A DNA stretch of 64,000 nt from positions 1,426,001 to 1,490,000 of the forward strand of contig NZ_UGHR01000001.1 of NCBI RefSeq assembly GCF_900451195.1, read 5' to 3'. The stretch comes from Iodobacter fluviatilis. GTDB taxonomy: Bacteria > Pseudomonadota > Gammaproteobacteria > Burkholderiales > Chitinibacteraceae. The notes below the pieces were generated by a model, which saw nothing but the letters and a program-made list of their open reading frames with translations, made no database searches and had not been told where the DNA came from. A program made the position numbers and the translations under genes. Below, one piece after another: positions 1-7,736 of the stretch (position 1 is its first letter; the number at the start of each line of letters is the position of its first letter).

Positions 1-111
1 GGCATGTCAGGAACAACACTCGCTTTGAGCTTACTTCTGCTACTTGCTTTCGTTAGTTCTGCAGCATTTATGCTATGGAAACGACGTAAACTGAGGCCAA
101 GCAATGCCTGA
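1..111 (+). CDS. T3SS inner-ring lipoprotein SctJ/PrgK, C-terminal end (partial)
   Basis: An open frame enters from the left edge and stops at TGA 109-111. The 36 visible residues form one long hydrophobic helix (about residues 8-25) followed by a basic tail (WKRRKLRPSNA). This is the C-terminal membrane anchor expected for PrgK/MxiJ-type inner-ring lipoproteins. The stop overlaps the next start (ATGCCTGA), as between prgK and orgA in SPI-1-type operons. Identity rests on this tail and on the gene order, since the diagnostic N-terminal part is outside the window. Confidence 0.6.
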   Translation, partial: GMSGTTLALSLLLLLAFVSSAAFMLWKRRKLRPSNA

Positions 112-685
112 TTTGCAGCGGGTGTTAAATCTAATTTTGCATGAGCCACTCTCTTATATGCACGAGGCACGTTTACATCTGCCCGCTATGCTAGGGGGTG
201 AGGCTCAGGCCAACATTATTAATAAAATATTAATAAATCGCCTCCAGCTCAACACCGAATGCGCCGTACTCATACCCGGAAGTATGGTTGCACACATCGC
301 TCTAAATTGGCTGCATTTGCCGCAAACAGCATTTTTAATGAGTTGCCAACGGCAACGTGCCAGACTCGCACGGCAAGGTGGCTTACAGCGTTTGCCAGCA
401 TGGGCTCGTCAATTTGCAGTGCTTGATCTAACCCCCGCACAAGCAAGTGTTGCTAGGGAAGCAATCAATCTTAACGATTTACTCAAGCAGAGCTACATCG
501 AGCTATGCGCTTGGCATGGCATGCTGCCGCTTGCTTTGCAGCAGAGGCTAGCTCTGCTTTTTCCACCCTTAGTAGATAACATTCAAACAGAATTGCCCCC
601 AAGCCCTGCTGACCCCCTTTTATTTACCTTGGCCCTTCAATATGCCCAAAGATATCCCCACGCTCCGGCCTATCACTGCCTATGA
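104..685 (+). CDS. orgA: T3SS cytosolic sorting-platform protein OrgA/MxiK (SctK) family
   Basis: A 193-residue soluble protein with no signal peptide or membrane segment. It sits where orgA lies in SPI-1-type operons, between the PrgK-like tail (8-bp overlap) and a clear OrgB homologue (44-bp overlap). OrgA/SctK links the inner ring to the cytosolic sorting platform of the injectisome. The sequence is Leu/Gln-rich and helical, and length matches the family (about 190-200 residues). Primary sequence in this family is weakly conserved, so the call leans on position; translational coupling to both neighbours supports one operon. Confidence 0.7.
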   Translation: MPDLQRVLNLILHEPLSYMHEARLHLPAMLGGEAQANIINKILINRLQLNTECAVLIPGSMVAHIALNWLHLPQTAFLMSCQRQRARLARQGGLQRLPAWARQFAVLDLTPAQASVAREAINLNDLLKQSYIELCAWHGMLPLALQQRLALLFPPLVDNIQTELPPSPADPLLFTLALQYAQRYPHAPAYHCL

Positions 686-1343
686 AGACGTATTACTCAC
701 CCATGACAAGCTAACTAGGCAGCATAAGGCTTTGAGCCTGCTTGCAGAAGCGCGCCAGCGGGCAAAACAACTACTTAAGCAAGCAGAAGTTGAAACCCAA
801 CAAATCCGCACGCAGGCATGGATGAATGGCTATCAAGATGGCGTCATTGCTGCCGCAAGCTCTGTAGCAAATCATATTGATGAAAGTGAAAACTTGCTCC
901 TTCGCTTCCATAATAAATTAGGTGAGCAAGCAAGAGCTATGCTGAGTGCCTCATTAGATCATCCAGATTTATTGCTTATTTTGTTGGATGAATGGTTACG
1001 AGGCATAGACACCCCACTGCCACAAGGCACCTTGCAATTGCAGCTTCCGCTCCACCGTCGAGCGGCACATAGTCAGCTACTAAACTCATTACAAGAGTTA
1101 TGGGGAGGCAAGATCCAAATTGAATATCACGCTGATACCCATTTTGTGATGCGCTATGCGGATCAGATTGCTCAATTTAGTCCTGACGAATTTATTGCTG
1201 AAGCTGCACAAAGCCTATTGCACGGCATGCATGAAATGCCAGCAGAATGCCGCTCACTATCACAAGCGAGCATGCAATCCTTACAAAATATTTTTACCAG
1301 CCAATTCAGCACACAACCACAAATGCTGAATTCAAAGGAGTAA
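642..1343 (+). CDS. orgB: T3SS stator/ATPase regulator OrgB (SctL)
   Basis: A 233-residue protein that I recognise as OrgB/MxiN. It has an N-terminal helical segment rich in Lys/Arg/Gln (residues 25-65), like the AHQRAKRIL stretch of Salmonella OrgB. A central block reads LDEWLRGIDTP, and a C-terminal block reads DQIAQFSPDEF, both closely resembling Salmonella OrgB. SctL proteins dimerise, bind the SctN ATPase and tether it to SctK/SctQ. The start overlaps orgA by 44 bp. Length is normal and no defect is visible, so the gene is probably functional. Confidence 0.85.
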   Translation: MPKDIPTLRPITAYEDVLLTHDKLTRQHKALSLLAEARQRAKQLLKQAEVETQQIRTQAWMNGYQDGVIAAASSVANHIDESENLLLRFHNKLGEQARAMLSASLDHPDLLLILLDEWLRGIDTPLPQGTLQLQLPLHRRAAHSQLLNSLQELWGGKIQIEYHADTHFVMRYADQIAQFSPDEFIAEAAQSLLHGMHEMPAECRSLSQASMQSLQNIFTSQFSTQPQMLNSKE

Positions 1344-1345
1344 AA

Positions 1346-1807
1346 ATGATTCCAGCTAATAGCAATATTTTATTTTCGCATAACAATATATTCAGCTCGC
1401 CCAATGTGCATAGCTTATCGGAAAGAGTGTTACAGGCCGCACAGAATATATCGCAGGTAAATACTAAAGAAAAACCAACGCCACTATCAGCCCCCGTTTG
1501 GAGTGAGACTGATGAAGCTTTTTACCAAGGGCTCCTTCTTCTTAATCCTAATGATCCCAAGGCTATTTGCGCTTATCTGGATAAATTTAACACTAGCCAC
1601 ACATCTCCATATAACACGCTAGAGCAAGAGATGAAGATACTTGGCGAAGTTATGTCAAGAATAAAAGGCGACCCAGAACTCAAACCTCTTGGAGACAATT
1701 TACAAGTTGTTCAAATAAGCAAATGGAATTTACAAATGACGATGGCCGAATGGATGAAAGAAATAATATTTTCTGAAGGAAAATCACCCGAAGACGTTGA
1801 TTGGTAA
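1346..1807 (+). CDS. OrgC-like T3SS protein (position-based)
   Basis: The gene follows orgB by 2 bp and the chosen ATG has an AAAGGAG Shine-Dalgarno about 6 bp upstream; an upstream in-frame ATG at 1247 would overlap orgB and lacks support. The product is 154 residues, soluble and acidic, without signal peptide or membrane helix. Salmonella OrgC, which follows orgB, is of similar size and helps control needle polymerisation. I see no strong sequence signature, so this could instead be another small secreted or regulatory T3SS protein. Confidence 0.5.
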   Translation: MIPANSNILFSHNNIFSSPNVHSLSERVLQAAQNISQVNTKEKPTPLSAPVWSETDEAFYQGLLLLNPNDPKAICAYLDKFNTSHTSPYNTLEQEMKILGEVMSRIKGDPELKPLGDNLQVVQISKWNLQMTMAEWMKEIIFSEGKSPEDVDW

Positions 1808-1818
1808 GCATGGGAATG

Positions 1819-2095
1819 CTCCTACAAAATCCGCTCATTTTAAGCAGAATTGTCTCGCAGTCTTTGAGGTGATCTACATGAAGGTCGTGAACAATTGATA
1901 ACGCCAGATTTTGGCGATTTTAAAGCAAGCCGCAGCCGGATCAACCGTCCCCGATCTGTGCCGCGAGTGCTGGATGAGCGCCGCATCATTTTATAAGTGA
2001 CGCGCTAAATTTTGCGGCATGAACGTCTCGATGATGATGCGGATGAAATAGCTGGTGGACGAAAACAAGCGACTTAAAAAAAGTATATTTACAAT
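1819..2095 (+). pseudogene. Decayed IS3-family remnant (left end plus OrfA fragment)
   Basis: Starts with an IS terminus (CTCCTACAAAATCCGCTCAT) that recurs in related form at 3301 and, inverted, at 4184. It continues into a helix-turn-helix OrfA fragment readable as ILKQAAAGSTVPDLCRE with several internal stops (for example K*RAK). The same protein segment is intact on the minus strand at 3864-4091. The element has lost OrfB and its right end. It lies directly upstream of the ExoY-like gene. Confidence 0.8.
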
Positions 2096-2117
2096 CCATT
2101 TTTTGGTTTTTTAATTT

Positions 2118-3287
2118 ATGCCTTTATACAAAATTAGTCCTCAACAAGTTGTCATCCCGCCACAAAGTAAGCCTACTCAGGTCCAAAATAACGAATCTTG
2201 CGTCACTTCAAATCTCAGCAGTTTGTTAACCAATAAAGAGGAGGTGATAAGCCTTTCTGGTTTGGTTCCTCGTCATTGCATTGCTATACAAAAAGTTGCT
2301 ATTGAGAGTGGTTGTATTATTGCTTTCAGGCCTGTAGAGCCAATTTCAACGCAGTTGATCGACGAAAATTACCCTACCAAGAATTTTCATATTAAAGGAA
2401 AAAGTTCAACATGGGGGCCTATGGCTGGTTTTATCACGGTAGATCAATTATTAAGTAAACAGGAAGGGAGTGATAAAATTGGACCTTCTAATCAAAAAGT
2501 GCAAGAGTGTCTGAACGATGGATATGCGGTATCTGGCCCCCTGGAAATTAGTGCTGAACGTCTGACATATCTGATAAATGAAGGTGTGTTGCAAAGGCAG
2601 GGTGATACTCTTTATGCCACTGGCCCGAGTGGTAAAAAATATGAATTTAGCGTATGCGCCAATAAAGATAATGGCATGTTGGCTATTACGCACCGTGATG
2701 AACCAGTAATGGTACTTTGCGATCCCAAAAGCAAATTGCCATTAACTGCTGACTATGACCTGATGCTAATTGCAACACCATTAGAACAATATGGATCCAA
2801 GGATATTCCGCCAATTAGTGATGTCAGTCATCGCGTTTTTGTTAAAAGAGCAAATTTCTATAAAAAGCCACTTTCCCTTGAGTTGCAGGCGCAAAAAAAT
2901 TCTCCTGCCTTATTTTATGAAAAGGAAGACAAAGATTTAGGAAATATCAATCAACGGGTACGCGAACTTATCCCGCAGCTTAATAAGGCTATGGGTTGCC
3001 TACTGGGTAGAGAGGTTGTTCATCATAATATGGATGCAACTAGTCCAGCTGCCGATCCTAGTTCTAATTACCCTGTTACTTTATTTTTACCACGTAAATT
3101 GAATGGAATATCAGAAGCCATGATACTGGCCAGAAACAAGGAAGAATTGGCAGAAATAATTGTTTTGGCTAAATCTGAAGGTTTTCATGTGCCACTTAAT
3201 CCATTATGGGAGCCAGAGATAAACAGCATTCTGCGACCTAACTTTGTGGAAGCTCGGCTATGTTTCGCTAACCATAAATTAAAATAG
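2118..3287 (+). CDS. exoY: ExoY-like type III effector nucleotidyl cyclase
   Basis: A 389-residue protein of the ExoY/anthrax-edema-factor/CyaA adenylyl cyclase toxin family. Seen motifs: GLVPRHCIAIQKVA (48-61); YPTKNFHIKGKSSTWGPMAGF (85-105) with the two substrate lysines K88 and K95; TADYDLMLIA (210-219) with metal-binding D212 and D214; DLGNINQRVRELI (273-285); and NYPVTLFLPR (317-326). All align by eye with Pseudomonas aeruginosa ExoY (378 residues). Known members are inactive in bacteria, are injected by a T3SS, and make cyclic nucleotides after activation by host cofactors such as actin. No clear Shine-Dalgarno is visible. The gene sits between IS remnants beside T3SS genes. The open frame is intact. 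Confidence 0.9.
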   Translation: MPLYKISPQQVVIPPQSKPTQVQNNESCVTSNLSSLLTNKEEVISLSGLVPRHCIAIQKVAIESGCIIAFRPVEPISTQLIDENYPTKNFHIKGKSSTWGPMAGFITVDQLLSKQEGSDKIGPSNQKVQECLNDGYAVSGPLEISAERLTYLINEGVLQRQGDTLYATGPSGKKYEFSVCANKDNGMLAITHRDEPVMVLCDPKSKLPLTADYDLMLIATPLEQYGSKDIPPISDVSHRVFVKRANFYKKPLSLELQAQKNSPALFYEKEDKDLGNINQRVRELIPQLNKAMGCLLGREVVHHNMDATSPAADPSSNYPVTLFLPRKLNGISEAMILARNKEELAEIIVLAKSEGFHVPLNPLWEPEINSILRPNFVEARLCFANHKLK

Positions 3288-3300
3288 GAAGTACGATCAT

Positions 3301-3323
3301 CCCCTGCAAAACCAGCTCATTTT
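3301..3323. repeat. Solitary IS-A terminus
   Basis: The sequence CCCCTGCAAAACCAGCTCAT, 14 bp after the cyclase stop codon, matches the terminus at 4184 (inverted) and that at 1819. It abuts another IS end at 3328, so the junction is a mosaic of two elements. Confidence 0.7.
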
Positions 3324-3327
3324 GGCC

Positions 3328-3478
3328 TGTCCGGATAATAGTAGACACACCTACTTCAAATATTGGCGGCTCTTTTGCTGAATTCTGGCACGAATACCAC
3401 GGTCGCCAGATTGCCAAGACGGGAGTGCCGTCGCTGCCGATTATAAAAAATGTCAATGTACTCCCGGATTGACGTCTC
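3328..3478 (-). pseudogene. IS3-family transposase OrfB C-terminal remnant (second IS type)
   Basis: On the minus strand the segment reads SIREYIDIFYNRQRRHSRLG, the well-known C-terminal signature of IS3-family OrfB transposases, up to a stop at 3356-3358. It ends with a probable IS terminus (GTGTCTACTATTATCCGGAC). Only about 40 codons remain. This element is distinct from the flanking IS-A copies and was probably nested with them. Confidence 0.75.
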
Positions 3479-3485
3479 CGGTAAA

Positions 3486-4184
3486 CCCCTTATTTTTAAG
3501 CTCACTTAAAAGTAGAGATCAGGTATGTAATGCCAGTTTTTGTTTTGGGGCGATGCCGCCCAATCACATATGTGGGCGCTCGTTATTGTAAGTTTAAAGC
3601 CATTGCGTTGTCATTTCTTGCACTTTGGCAATGCTTTCAAAATAATCGCAGGCCAGCCATTCATCACGCACGTTGCGAATGTAGCGCTCAATTGAATGCA
3701 TTTTGCTTCGGATTACCTAGCTGAATGTAAGCTAATTCAATCGATTATTGCTCAATAGAGTGATAGCAAATCGTGCTAATTGTAAAGTTGGCGCAAGCCG
3801 CACGAACAGAAACTGCCTTGGTTTCAACGGCACAGATGAGCCATTTGGAGGCGCTGAGATGTTTCAGAGGATTTCTGACATGGCTTCCTTGATGATGCCT
3901 GCCTTGTGCTCGATATACATCTTTTTAAGGTGCTTTTTTTCGTCCTCCAGCTCTTTTATGCGCCTCAACATCGAGACGTTCATACCGCCAAGCTTAGCGC
4001 GCCATTTATAAAAAGAGGCAGAACTTATACCGTGCTCGCGGCATAGATCGGGGACGGTCGAGCCAGCTTCGGCCTGCTTTAAAATCGCCATAATCTGGCG
4101 TTATCAATTATCTACGGCTTTCATGTAGAACACCTCAAATACTCCGAGAAAATTCTACTTAAAAATGAGCTGGTTTTGTGGGGG
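3486..4184 (-). mobile_element. Internally deleted IS3-family element (IS-A)
   Basis: About 700 bp bounded by imperfect inverted ends (CCCCTTATTTTTAAGCTCAC at 3486; CCCCCACAAAACCAGCTCAT read inward from 4184). On the minus strand it holds an OrfA fragment (4091-3864) and, after a large deletion, the OrfB C-terminus at about 3743-3510 (RYIRNVRDEWLACDYFES, then YNNERPHM*LGGI). Internal stops mean it cannot move by itself. It matches the remnant at 1819, so the cyclase gene lies between two related copies. Confidence 0.8.
3864..4091 (-). pseudogene. IS3-family OrfA fragment
   Basis: A 75-codon open frame that begins MAILKQAEAGSTVPDLCREH and ends with a Leu/Lys-rich helix (LEDEKKHLKKMYIEH). This is the N-terminal HTH and zipper of IS3-family OrfA. 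The usual first 10 or so residues are lost to stops upstream, and no intact OrfB follows, so it is a relic. Confidence 0.75.
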
Positions 4185-4288
4185 TATTTCCGGGCCTTTT
4201 TGCATTTACGCCTTGCAAAATTTTGGATCGCCGCCCCGCTCAGGATAGAATCAAACCATCTTGAGTAAATGAAATAAGCGAAGAAAAA

Positions 4289-4813
4289 ATGACTATACGT
4301 ACCGTTGTCAAAATGGGCGACCCGCTTTTGCTGGAGCAAGCTGCGCCAGTAGAGGCGTTTGGCACGCCGGGATTACACAGCCTGATTAGCGATCTGTTTG
4401 ACACCATGCAGGTCACAGGCGGCGTGGGGATTGCCGCGCCGCAGATTGGTGTGAGTTTGCAGGTGGTTATTTTTGGTTTTGATGTCAGCGATCGTTATCC
4501 GGAGGCCGAAGCGGTACCCATGACGGTGCTGATCAACCCTGTGCTCACGCCGCTGAGCGATGAAATGGTGGATGGCTGGGAAGGCTGCTTATCTGTGCCC
4601 GGCTTACGCGGCGAAGTGCCGCGTTATACCCGGCTACGCTATCAAGGCTTTGATGAGGAAGGGCAGGTCATTGATCGCAGTGTCAGTGGTTTTCATGCGC
4701 GGGTGGTGCAGCATGAATGCGATCATTTAAACGGCATTTTGTATCCTCAGCGGATTAAGGATTTGCGGCGCTTTGGCTATACCGACACGATGTTCCCTGA
4801 GCTGGCCAAGTAA
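4289..4813 (+). CDS. def: Peptide deformylase
   Basis: A 174-residue metalloenzyme that removes the formyl group from the initiator Met of nascent proteins. The three family motifs are present: [11 protein letters not shown] (about residue 45), EGCLSVP (about 97) with the metal-ligand Cys, and HECDHLNG (about 142) with two metal-ligand His and the catalytic Glu. It stands alone, not next to fmt, so it may be a second deformylase; the genome-wide number of def genes cannot be seen here. Upstream lies the IS relic. Confidence 0.95.
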   Translation: MTIRTVVKMGDPLLLEQAAPVEAFGTPGLHSLISDLFDTMQVTGGVGIAAPQIGVSLQVVIFGFDVSDRYPEAEAVPMTVLINPVLTPLSDEMVDGWEGCLSVPGLRGEVPRYTRLRYQGFDEEGQVIDRSVSGFHARVVQHECDHLNGILYPQRIKDLRRFGYTDTMFPELAK

Positions 4814-4842
4814 CAGATTTTCTGAATGCTTAAAAGGATTGG

Positions 4843-5973
4843 ATGATGCGTCTTCTGTTTTTTTTCTTATTTTGCACCCATGCCCTTGCTGGCCCTTTGC
4901 AGCTTGAATCTCGCACCATGACGTGGAAAATGCCAAAAGATGCTCCTGCCTATACTTCTGGCTGGGCGGGAGGTGAGATCAGGATGCCCTATGCGCTCGG
5001 TGGGGGCGATGTGGCAAGCCGGATTAACGAAGCCTTGTATTTATCGCTAGTGGGTATTGCTGCGCCGCTTAAAGCTGGAAAAACCTTTCCTCTTACCGAA
5101 GGCAGTGGCGAGCTGGATGGTACTGCGTCTTTGGATTTTAGCGTGCAGCGCAACGATGGACGTATTCTCTCGCTGGATATCGAGGCGGAAGGCTGTGGCG
5201 CTTATTGCGAAGCCTATGTGCGCAGCTATAGCTTTGATGCCGCAACGGGCAGAGCACTGAGTGCCATCGATTTGTTTACTCCAAGTGGTTTATCCGTGGT
5301 GGCCAAAGAGGTGCAGGCAGAGCGCAAGCGCAGCTACTCAGAGGAAATTAAATCCTTAAAGCGGCAGCAGGCGGAGTTAAAGCGTAAAAAAGCGAAGGCC
5401 GATGATTTAGCTGATATCGATGAGCGAATTGATTTTAATGAGCGCTGCCTTGAGAGTGAAAAAGAAAATCAACAAAGCCGCCCTCAGCAAGATGTGCTTT
5501 CTTACGCACGTTTGTCTTTGCCGCAGAATAAAGCCGTATTTACGACAGGGCGCTGTAGCGCACATGTAAACCGTGCCTTAGACGATGTGGGTGACATTAG
5601 CCTAGCGATTTTGCACAAGGATTTAGCGGCCTTGCTTACTCCCTATGGCAAGTTTCTTTTGCTGGGACAGGCTGCCGCAGCACCTGCAGATTCGCTGTTT
5701 GCTCAGGTTTTGCATGGAAAAATAGGCAATGCGGCGATTACGATGCGGCTTGAAATGCCTAATGGTGATGGCTCTTTTTCAGGAGTCTATTTTTACGATA
5801 AATACCGTAAAGTGATTGCCTTGCGTGGGATGAAAAAAGGCACAACGCTGGAGCTGATCGAGCAGGTCGCAGAGAAAGATCAGGCAAAATTGAGTTTAAA
5901 TATCAAAGGGAATCAGCTTGTCGGGCAATGGCTGGGCAATAACAAGCAAATACCCGCAATATTAGGCTGGTAA
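4843..5973 (+). CDS. Secreted protein of unknown function with a central coiled coil
   Basis: 376 residues with a short signal peptide (MMRLLFFFLFCTHALA, cleavage near 17). Next come a mixed alpha/beta N-terminal half, a highly charged helical segment (about residues 155-205, rich in Lys/Arg/Glu), and a beta-rich C-terminal part. Cys residues in EGCGAYCEAY could form a disulphide in the periplasm. I do not recognise the family with confidence; the first half loosely recalls DUF3298/RsiV-type periplasmic domains. It follows def by 29 bp and may be cotranscribed with it. Confidence 0.6.
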   Translation: MMRLLFFFLFCTHALAGPLQLESRTMTWKMPKDAPAYTSGWAGGEIRMPYALGGGDVASRINEALYLSLVGIAAPLKAGKTFPLTEGSGELDGTASLDFSVQRNDGRILSLDIEAEGCGAYCEAYVRSYSFDAATGRALSAIDLFTPSGLSVVAKEVQAERKRSYSEEIKSLKRQQAELKRKKAKADDLADIDERIDFNERCLESEKENQQSRPQQDVLSYARLSLPQNKAVFTTGRCSAHVNRALDDVGDISLAILHKDLAALLTPYGKFLLLGQAAAAPADSLFAQVLHGKIGNAAITMRLEMPNGDGSFSGVYFYDKYRKVIALRGMKKGTTLELIEQVAEKDQAKLSLNIKGNQLVGQWLGNNKQIPAILGW

Positions 5974-6027
5974 AACGTGTTGGCAGATGAGGCTGCTCAT
6001 CTATCCTAGATAAAGGAAGCTAAATCA

Positions 6028-6399
6028 ATGAGTGCTTTGGAAGTAGTTGAAATTAAAGCGTTTATTCCTGCTAAAGACCATGCAATATCTAAGCAGTTTT
6101 ATCAGGATATGGGCTTTACTCTGGCCTTTGATGCGGAGGGCGTTGCGTATTTTAAGTACGGCACCAGCAGTTTTTTACTGCAAGATTTTTATGAAAAAGA
6201 TCATGCAGAGAATTTTATGATGCATTTATTGGTTAAAGACGTGGCTGCATGGCATGCGCATTTAACTGCACAAGATCTGGTGAGTAAATATCAAATTCAT
6301 TTGTCTGATATAGAAACGCAGCCATGGAAAATGCTTGATTTTACAATAACAGACCCCAGTGGCGTGCTGTGGAGAATTGGCCAGAATATTGGTGGGTAG
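6028..6399 (+). CDS. VOC (glyoxalase/bleomycin-resistance) family protein
   Basis: 123 residues with the paired beta-alpha-beta layout of the vicinal-oxygen-chelate fold. The N-terminal half contains FYQDMGFTLAFD, and the C-terminal strand ends DPSGVLWRIGQ, typical of glyoxalase-like domains. A GGAAG Shine-Dalgarno precedes the ATG. The substrate cannot be inferred; members range from metal enzymes to drug-binding proteins. Confidence 0.8.
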   Translation: MSALEVVEIKAFIPAKDHAISKQFYQDMGFTLAFDAEGVAYFKYGTSSFLLQDFYEKDHAENFMMHLLVKDVAAWHAHLTAQDLVSKYQIHLSDIETQPWKMLDFTITDPSGVLWRIGQNIGG

Positions 6400-6420
6400 T
6401 TTTACAGGCGGGAAAAGATT

Positions 6421-6554
6421 AATCCTATCAACTTAAACAAAGTCAGAAGATGTATTTTTTTCCGCAGGAGCGGCCTTAGCCACGAAGGTGCAGCGTATAA
6501 AAAATTTGCTGCGAGAGCTGCCCCTGCATTACAGATTATTAAGTTAATAGGATT
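6421..6554. repeat. MITE-like element with 16-bp terminal inverted repeats
   Basis: Left end AATCCTATCAACTTAA (6421-6436) and right end TTAAGTTAATAGGATT (6539-6554) are complementary at 15 of 16 positions. They enclose about 100 bp that contains a REP-like stretch (GCAGGAGCGGCCTTAGCCAC). It fills the gap between two convergent genes and encodes nothing obvious. Confidence 0.6.
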
Positions 6555-6583
6555 GGATAAAAGAGATTGCGGCCCCTGAAGTA

Positions 6584-7441
6584 TTAATGTTTCTTCCGCC
6601 ATGCCGATTTATTAATCAATAGTGCAATGAGCATAATTGCCCCGCCAATGATTAAGCGTGGAATATCCTGTGCCTGATGCCAGAATATTAAATTAATCAT
6701 CAATCCCACCGGAATATGCATATTATTCATCGCGCCTAAAGTACCTGCATCCACTAAACATGCCCCTTTATTCCACCAGTAAAAGCCCAGCGCGGATGCC
6801 GCTAAGCCAAGAAAGGCTAATACGGCGAATTGCTCCATATTCTGGGGAAGCTTGCTGGCGTTGCCAAAGATTAAAAATGAGGGCAGGGCAACCAGCAGTG
6901 CGCCTAAAAAGAAATAGCCAAAGCTGGCTGATTGGGGCTGCTGATCTGGATAATATTTATTTAAATAGCGATAGCCCACTTGGCCAGCGGCAAAAGTGAT
7001 ATTGGCCAGTTGCAGTAATAAAAAACCATTTAAGGCATTGCTGTCAATGTGATTGTAGCGAATCACTAAAGAGCCCAATACGGCTATTAAAGCAGCAGCC
7101 AGAGCACGTGGATTAAAATGCCTTTGCAATAAATCATCGAGCAGGGTGATATAAATCGGCGTAAAAATAGTAAATAGCAATACTTCTGCCACGCTGATAA
7201 ATTGGAATGAGCGATAAAGGCATAAATAGGTAATGCCAAATTGCAACGCACCTGCAGCCATGGTGCCTAATTTGCGTACTGTGCTGATCCCTGCCCAGCG
7301 GGTAAAGGGCAGAAAAACCAGCCCTGCAATCGCAACGCGGCTGAGTACGGCAAAGTCGCTGTCTACATGGCCCGCTAAAAACACACCAATCAGATTAAAC
7401 GATAAGGCCCAGACAACGGTAATAAAGGCGAGATAGGGCAA
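6584..7441 (-). CDS. EamA-family (DMT) transporter
   Basis: 285 residues with about ten hydrophobic segments in two EamA repeats. The N-terminal repeat starts with the typical WALSFNLIGVFLA helix. Family members export amino acids, amines or other metabolites; the substrate is not readable from the sequence. It ends in a basic tail (NKSAWRKKH). It is transcribed away from the chemoreceptor gene, with a 295-bp AT-rich gap between them that probably holds both promoters. Confidence 0.85.
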   Translation of the reverse strand: MPYLAFITVVWALSFNLIGVFLAGHVDSDFAVLSRVAIAGLVFLPFTRWAGISTVRKLGTMAAGALQFGITYLCLYRSFQFISVAEVLLFTIFTPIYITLLDDLLQRHFNPRALAAALIAVLGSLVIRYNHIDSNALNGFLLLQLANITFAAGQVGYRYLNKYYPDQQPQSASFGYFFLGALLVALPSFLIFGNASKLPQNMEQFAVLAFLGLAASALGFYWWNKGACLVDAGTLGAMNNMHIPVGLMINLIFWHQAQDIPRLIIGGAIMLIALLINKSAWRKKH

Positions 7442-7736
7442 GAATCTTATCCTCTTTAATAAAACGACTGATTTTAACTGTTTAAGATCTCGCAGGCGCT
7501 ATTCCCCTACATTCTTTTTCACACTCGTTTATTCGTGTAATTGTTAATTAAGCCAATCAATCTTTACTTACAAAATATACCGTACTGCGGTGTGTAAGCT
7601 AAAAATAGCTGGCAGTTTTTATAAATTAACATACGCTAATGAAATGCTGCTTAATGACGGCACTCATTAAGTAAACATCAGGCATTGCCTAGTGAGTCTG
7701 ATGATTTGTACTCACCCTTTCAGGAGAGGCATCACG

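Noticed and set aside
3530..4011. Plus-strand frames of 64 and 87 codons
   Set aside because: They are antisense to the IS3 transposase remnants on the minus strand.
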